From an uncultured Aquimarina sp. (lineage in GTDB: Bacteria > Bacteroidota > Bacteroidia > Flavobacteriales > Flavobacteriaceae): a stretch of 64,000 bases of DNA. The translations under genes were made by a program, and so were the position numbers. The notes under the pieces are model-generated. The model saw only the letters and a list, made by a program, of their open reading frames with translations. It did not search any database and was not told the origin of the DNA. How positions within the stretch are numbered: position 1 is the first letter of the stretch; each line of letters begins with the position of its first letter. This document shows positions 62,986 to 64,000 of the stretch, piece by piece. The DNA lies in NCBI GenBank assembly GCA_947497175.1, contig CANMFM010000010.1, forward strand, positions 62,001-126,000, read 5' to 3'.

Positions 62986-63621
62986 TTCTTTAGGTTTTAA
63001 AAAGTGTTAGTAAATAATTTTTGTTGTAAACACATTTATACTGGCGGTCAGACAAATTATCTAAAAGGATACCCTTCTCGACAAGACGGAAGCTCCTCTT
63101 GATAACATGCAAGCCTCTCTCTACAAGGCGGAAGCCTTTTGAGACAAGATGGAAGCCTTTCTTGACAAAGCGTAAGCTTCTAGAGACAAGACGGAAGCCT
63201 CTCTTGACAAGGAGGAAGCTTCTAGAGACAAGACGGAAGCCTCTTTTGACAAGACGGAAGCCCCTCTTGACAAAGCGGAAGCTTTTCTTGACAAAAATGA
63301 ATGAACTACTAGTTTGTATATGTATTTATCTGCAATATGACGATTGCATCGGGGTGGGTGTGCCATTAAGCAATGGTTAATATAGAGATAATATTTTGAT
63401 ATACAAGTAGTTTCGTTAGTTTTTGAATGCGGGATATTAATTTTTATTGGCATTCTAGGTCTGATCTGGGGCCTATGAGGAGGGAAAGGATATGTTTTAC
63501 GTTTTGTATTGGTCTATTTATGATTTTAATGTGTGGGATTGGGTTAGCTATAACATCTCTTGTATGTTGCGTTTGCCTGCGAAAGCGGTATATGCAATAT
63601 ACAAATTGTTGTAGGTAGTTT
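62986..63621. other. 636-bp region with tandem repeat, no confident gene
   Basis: Holds the 21-bp repeat (63080-63289). The rest (63290-63621) has weak open frames only, one with a hydrophobic segment at 63427-63618, not supported by promoter or homology. Confidence 0.5.
63080..63289. repeat. tandem array of ten 21-bp units
   Basis: Ten units of exactly 21 bp, typical start GACAAGACGGAAGC then seven bases CTCTCTT. Since 21 is a multiple of three, every frame shows heptads; the GAC frame reads DKTEASL-like heptads but is stopped in units 3 (TGA) and 5 (TAA). Units differ at a few positions, so the array is not newly expanded. Confidence 0.9.
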
Positions 63622-64000
63622 TTATTCAAATCGTTTTTTTAAGTCACTCCATTCATTAAGAAAAAAAGAATATCTTCTAACATTGTGATAATCGCCTTTA
63701 TAGTATCGATGTTTTTTAAAAATTCCTTCAAGATCAAACCCTACTTTTTCAATTAGCTTTATTGATTTGATATTGTATTCAAAAACATCTAAATATAGCT
63801 TTCTAATTGGTAAATTCTGGTGAACAAAATCAAAAACTAATTTGTATGCGTCTACACCAAAGAAGCTATTTTGATATTTTGGTAATAAAAATGCTGAAAT
63901 TGAAGCGTAATTATCTGTCTTATTATGATCATGAATAAATATTGTCCCAATATTCTCCTCTAAATTGTTTTGAATCATAAAATAAAATGAGAACTCATTT
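63622..64000 (-). CDS. GNAT family acetyltransferase, N-terminus outside the window
   Basis: The frame runs to the window edge without a stop, so the ATG at 63978 is probably internal. The visible 126 residues cover the GNAT core: strand ISAFLLPKYQNSFFGVDAYKLVFDFVHQ (acetyl-CoA loop region), IRKLYLDVFEYNIKSIKLIEKVGF and the end strand YKGDYHNVRRYSFFLNEW. It resembles RimJ/RimL-type or spermidine/ribosomal-protein N-acetyltransferases. The substrate is unknown. Confidence 0.82.
   Translation of the reverse strand, partial: NEFSFYFMIQNNLEENIGTIFIHDHNKTDNYASISAFLLPKYQNSFFGVDAYKLVFDFVHQNLPIRKLYLDVFEYNIKSIKLIEKVGFDLEGIFKKHRYYKGDYHNVRRYSFFLNEWSDLKKRFE

Noticed and set aside
63099-63380. 93-residue plus frame with TRRKPLL heptads
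   Set aside because: Another reading of the same 21-bp array; very basic and implausible.
63121-63453. 110-residue minus frame with ASVLSxE heptads
   Set aside because: Opened by the 21-bp repeat whose length is a multiple of three; it ends inside the array and has no promoter or homologue I recognise.
63427-63618. 63-residue frame with a hydrophobic segment
   Set aside because: No promoter, no conserved feature, odd Cys/Arg-rich composition; left unannotated.

Overview
The window reads as chromosomal DNA of a marine-type member of the Flavobacteriia (Bacteroidota), possibly close to Aquimarina; the genus is a guess. The DNA is AT-rich and Shine-Dalgarno sequences are weak. Many genes are preceded by the Bacteroidota -7 box TAnnTTTG. 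Lipoproteins, a fused SecDF, TonB-plug and carboxypeptidase-regulatory domains, FtsE, KMO and DUF1206/DUF1361/DUF2911 proteins all fit that phylum. I see no rRNA, tRNA, CRISPR array, transposase or prophage.

Layout. 1-11.7 kb: housekeeping and small metabolic genes (partial gene, kmo, an aldehyde dehydrogenase after a fatty-acid-hydroxylase-type enzyme, lipoproteins, a VOC protein, rluF, cupin plus hydrolase, a HerA-like ATPase, a RidA-like lipoprotein, queE). 11.7-13.0 kb: an apparently empty stretch that holds three short paralogous peptide genes. 13.0-26.9 kb: DUF2911 protein, asnB, an astacin-type protease with chitin-binding-like repeats, gyrB, an outer-membrane-type protein, mdh, secDF, DUF1206 and DUF192 proteins. 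27.0-30.9 kb: a minus-strand cluster of membrane proteins (creD, DUF1361, a Coq4-like protein and others) with a winged-helix regulator and two copies of one palindromic operator. 30.9-35.8 kb: DUF1801 protein, kdsA, typA, a tandem pair of putative small RNAs, ftsE. 36.2-43.6 kb: a large TPR protein with a beta-barrel partner, a membrane-anchored LuxR-type HTH protein, a serine hydrolase and an M23-like protein. 44.0-50.2 kb: two tandem paralogues of about 995 residues that combine a VWA domain, a TonB-plug-like domain and TPRs. 50.4-61.8 kb: mostly exported enzymes (DUF885 peptidase, repeat lipoprotein, amidohydrolase, metalloprotease, NamZ-like muramidase), plus a methyltransferase, a Cys-cluster protein, a LolC/E-type permease and a fasciclin protein. 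61.8-64.0 kb: dispersed repeats, a 21-bp tandem repeat, a hypothetical gene and a GNAT gene cut by the window end.

The strongest candidates for something undescribed are two. The first is the trio of 32-34-residue cationic peptides at 11974-12902. They share the C-terminal pattern FL[KR]xLP[GS]A, and their codons have diverged synonymously, so they are translated genes rather than a DNA repeat. The second is the pair of about 140-nt minus-strand RNAs at 34443-34976. Each has a promoter box, a 5' stem-loop, five C-rich CCCCAAA-like motifs and an intrinsic terminator. The shared operator ACTTTG-N5-CAAAGT in the creD cluster and the mosaic tandem VWA/plug/TPR proteins come next. Functional calls rest on reading motifs by eye; no database search was run.
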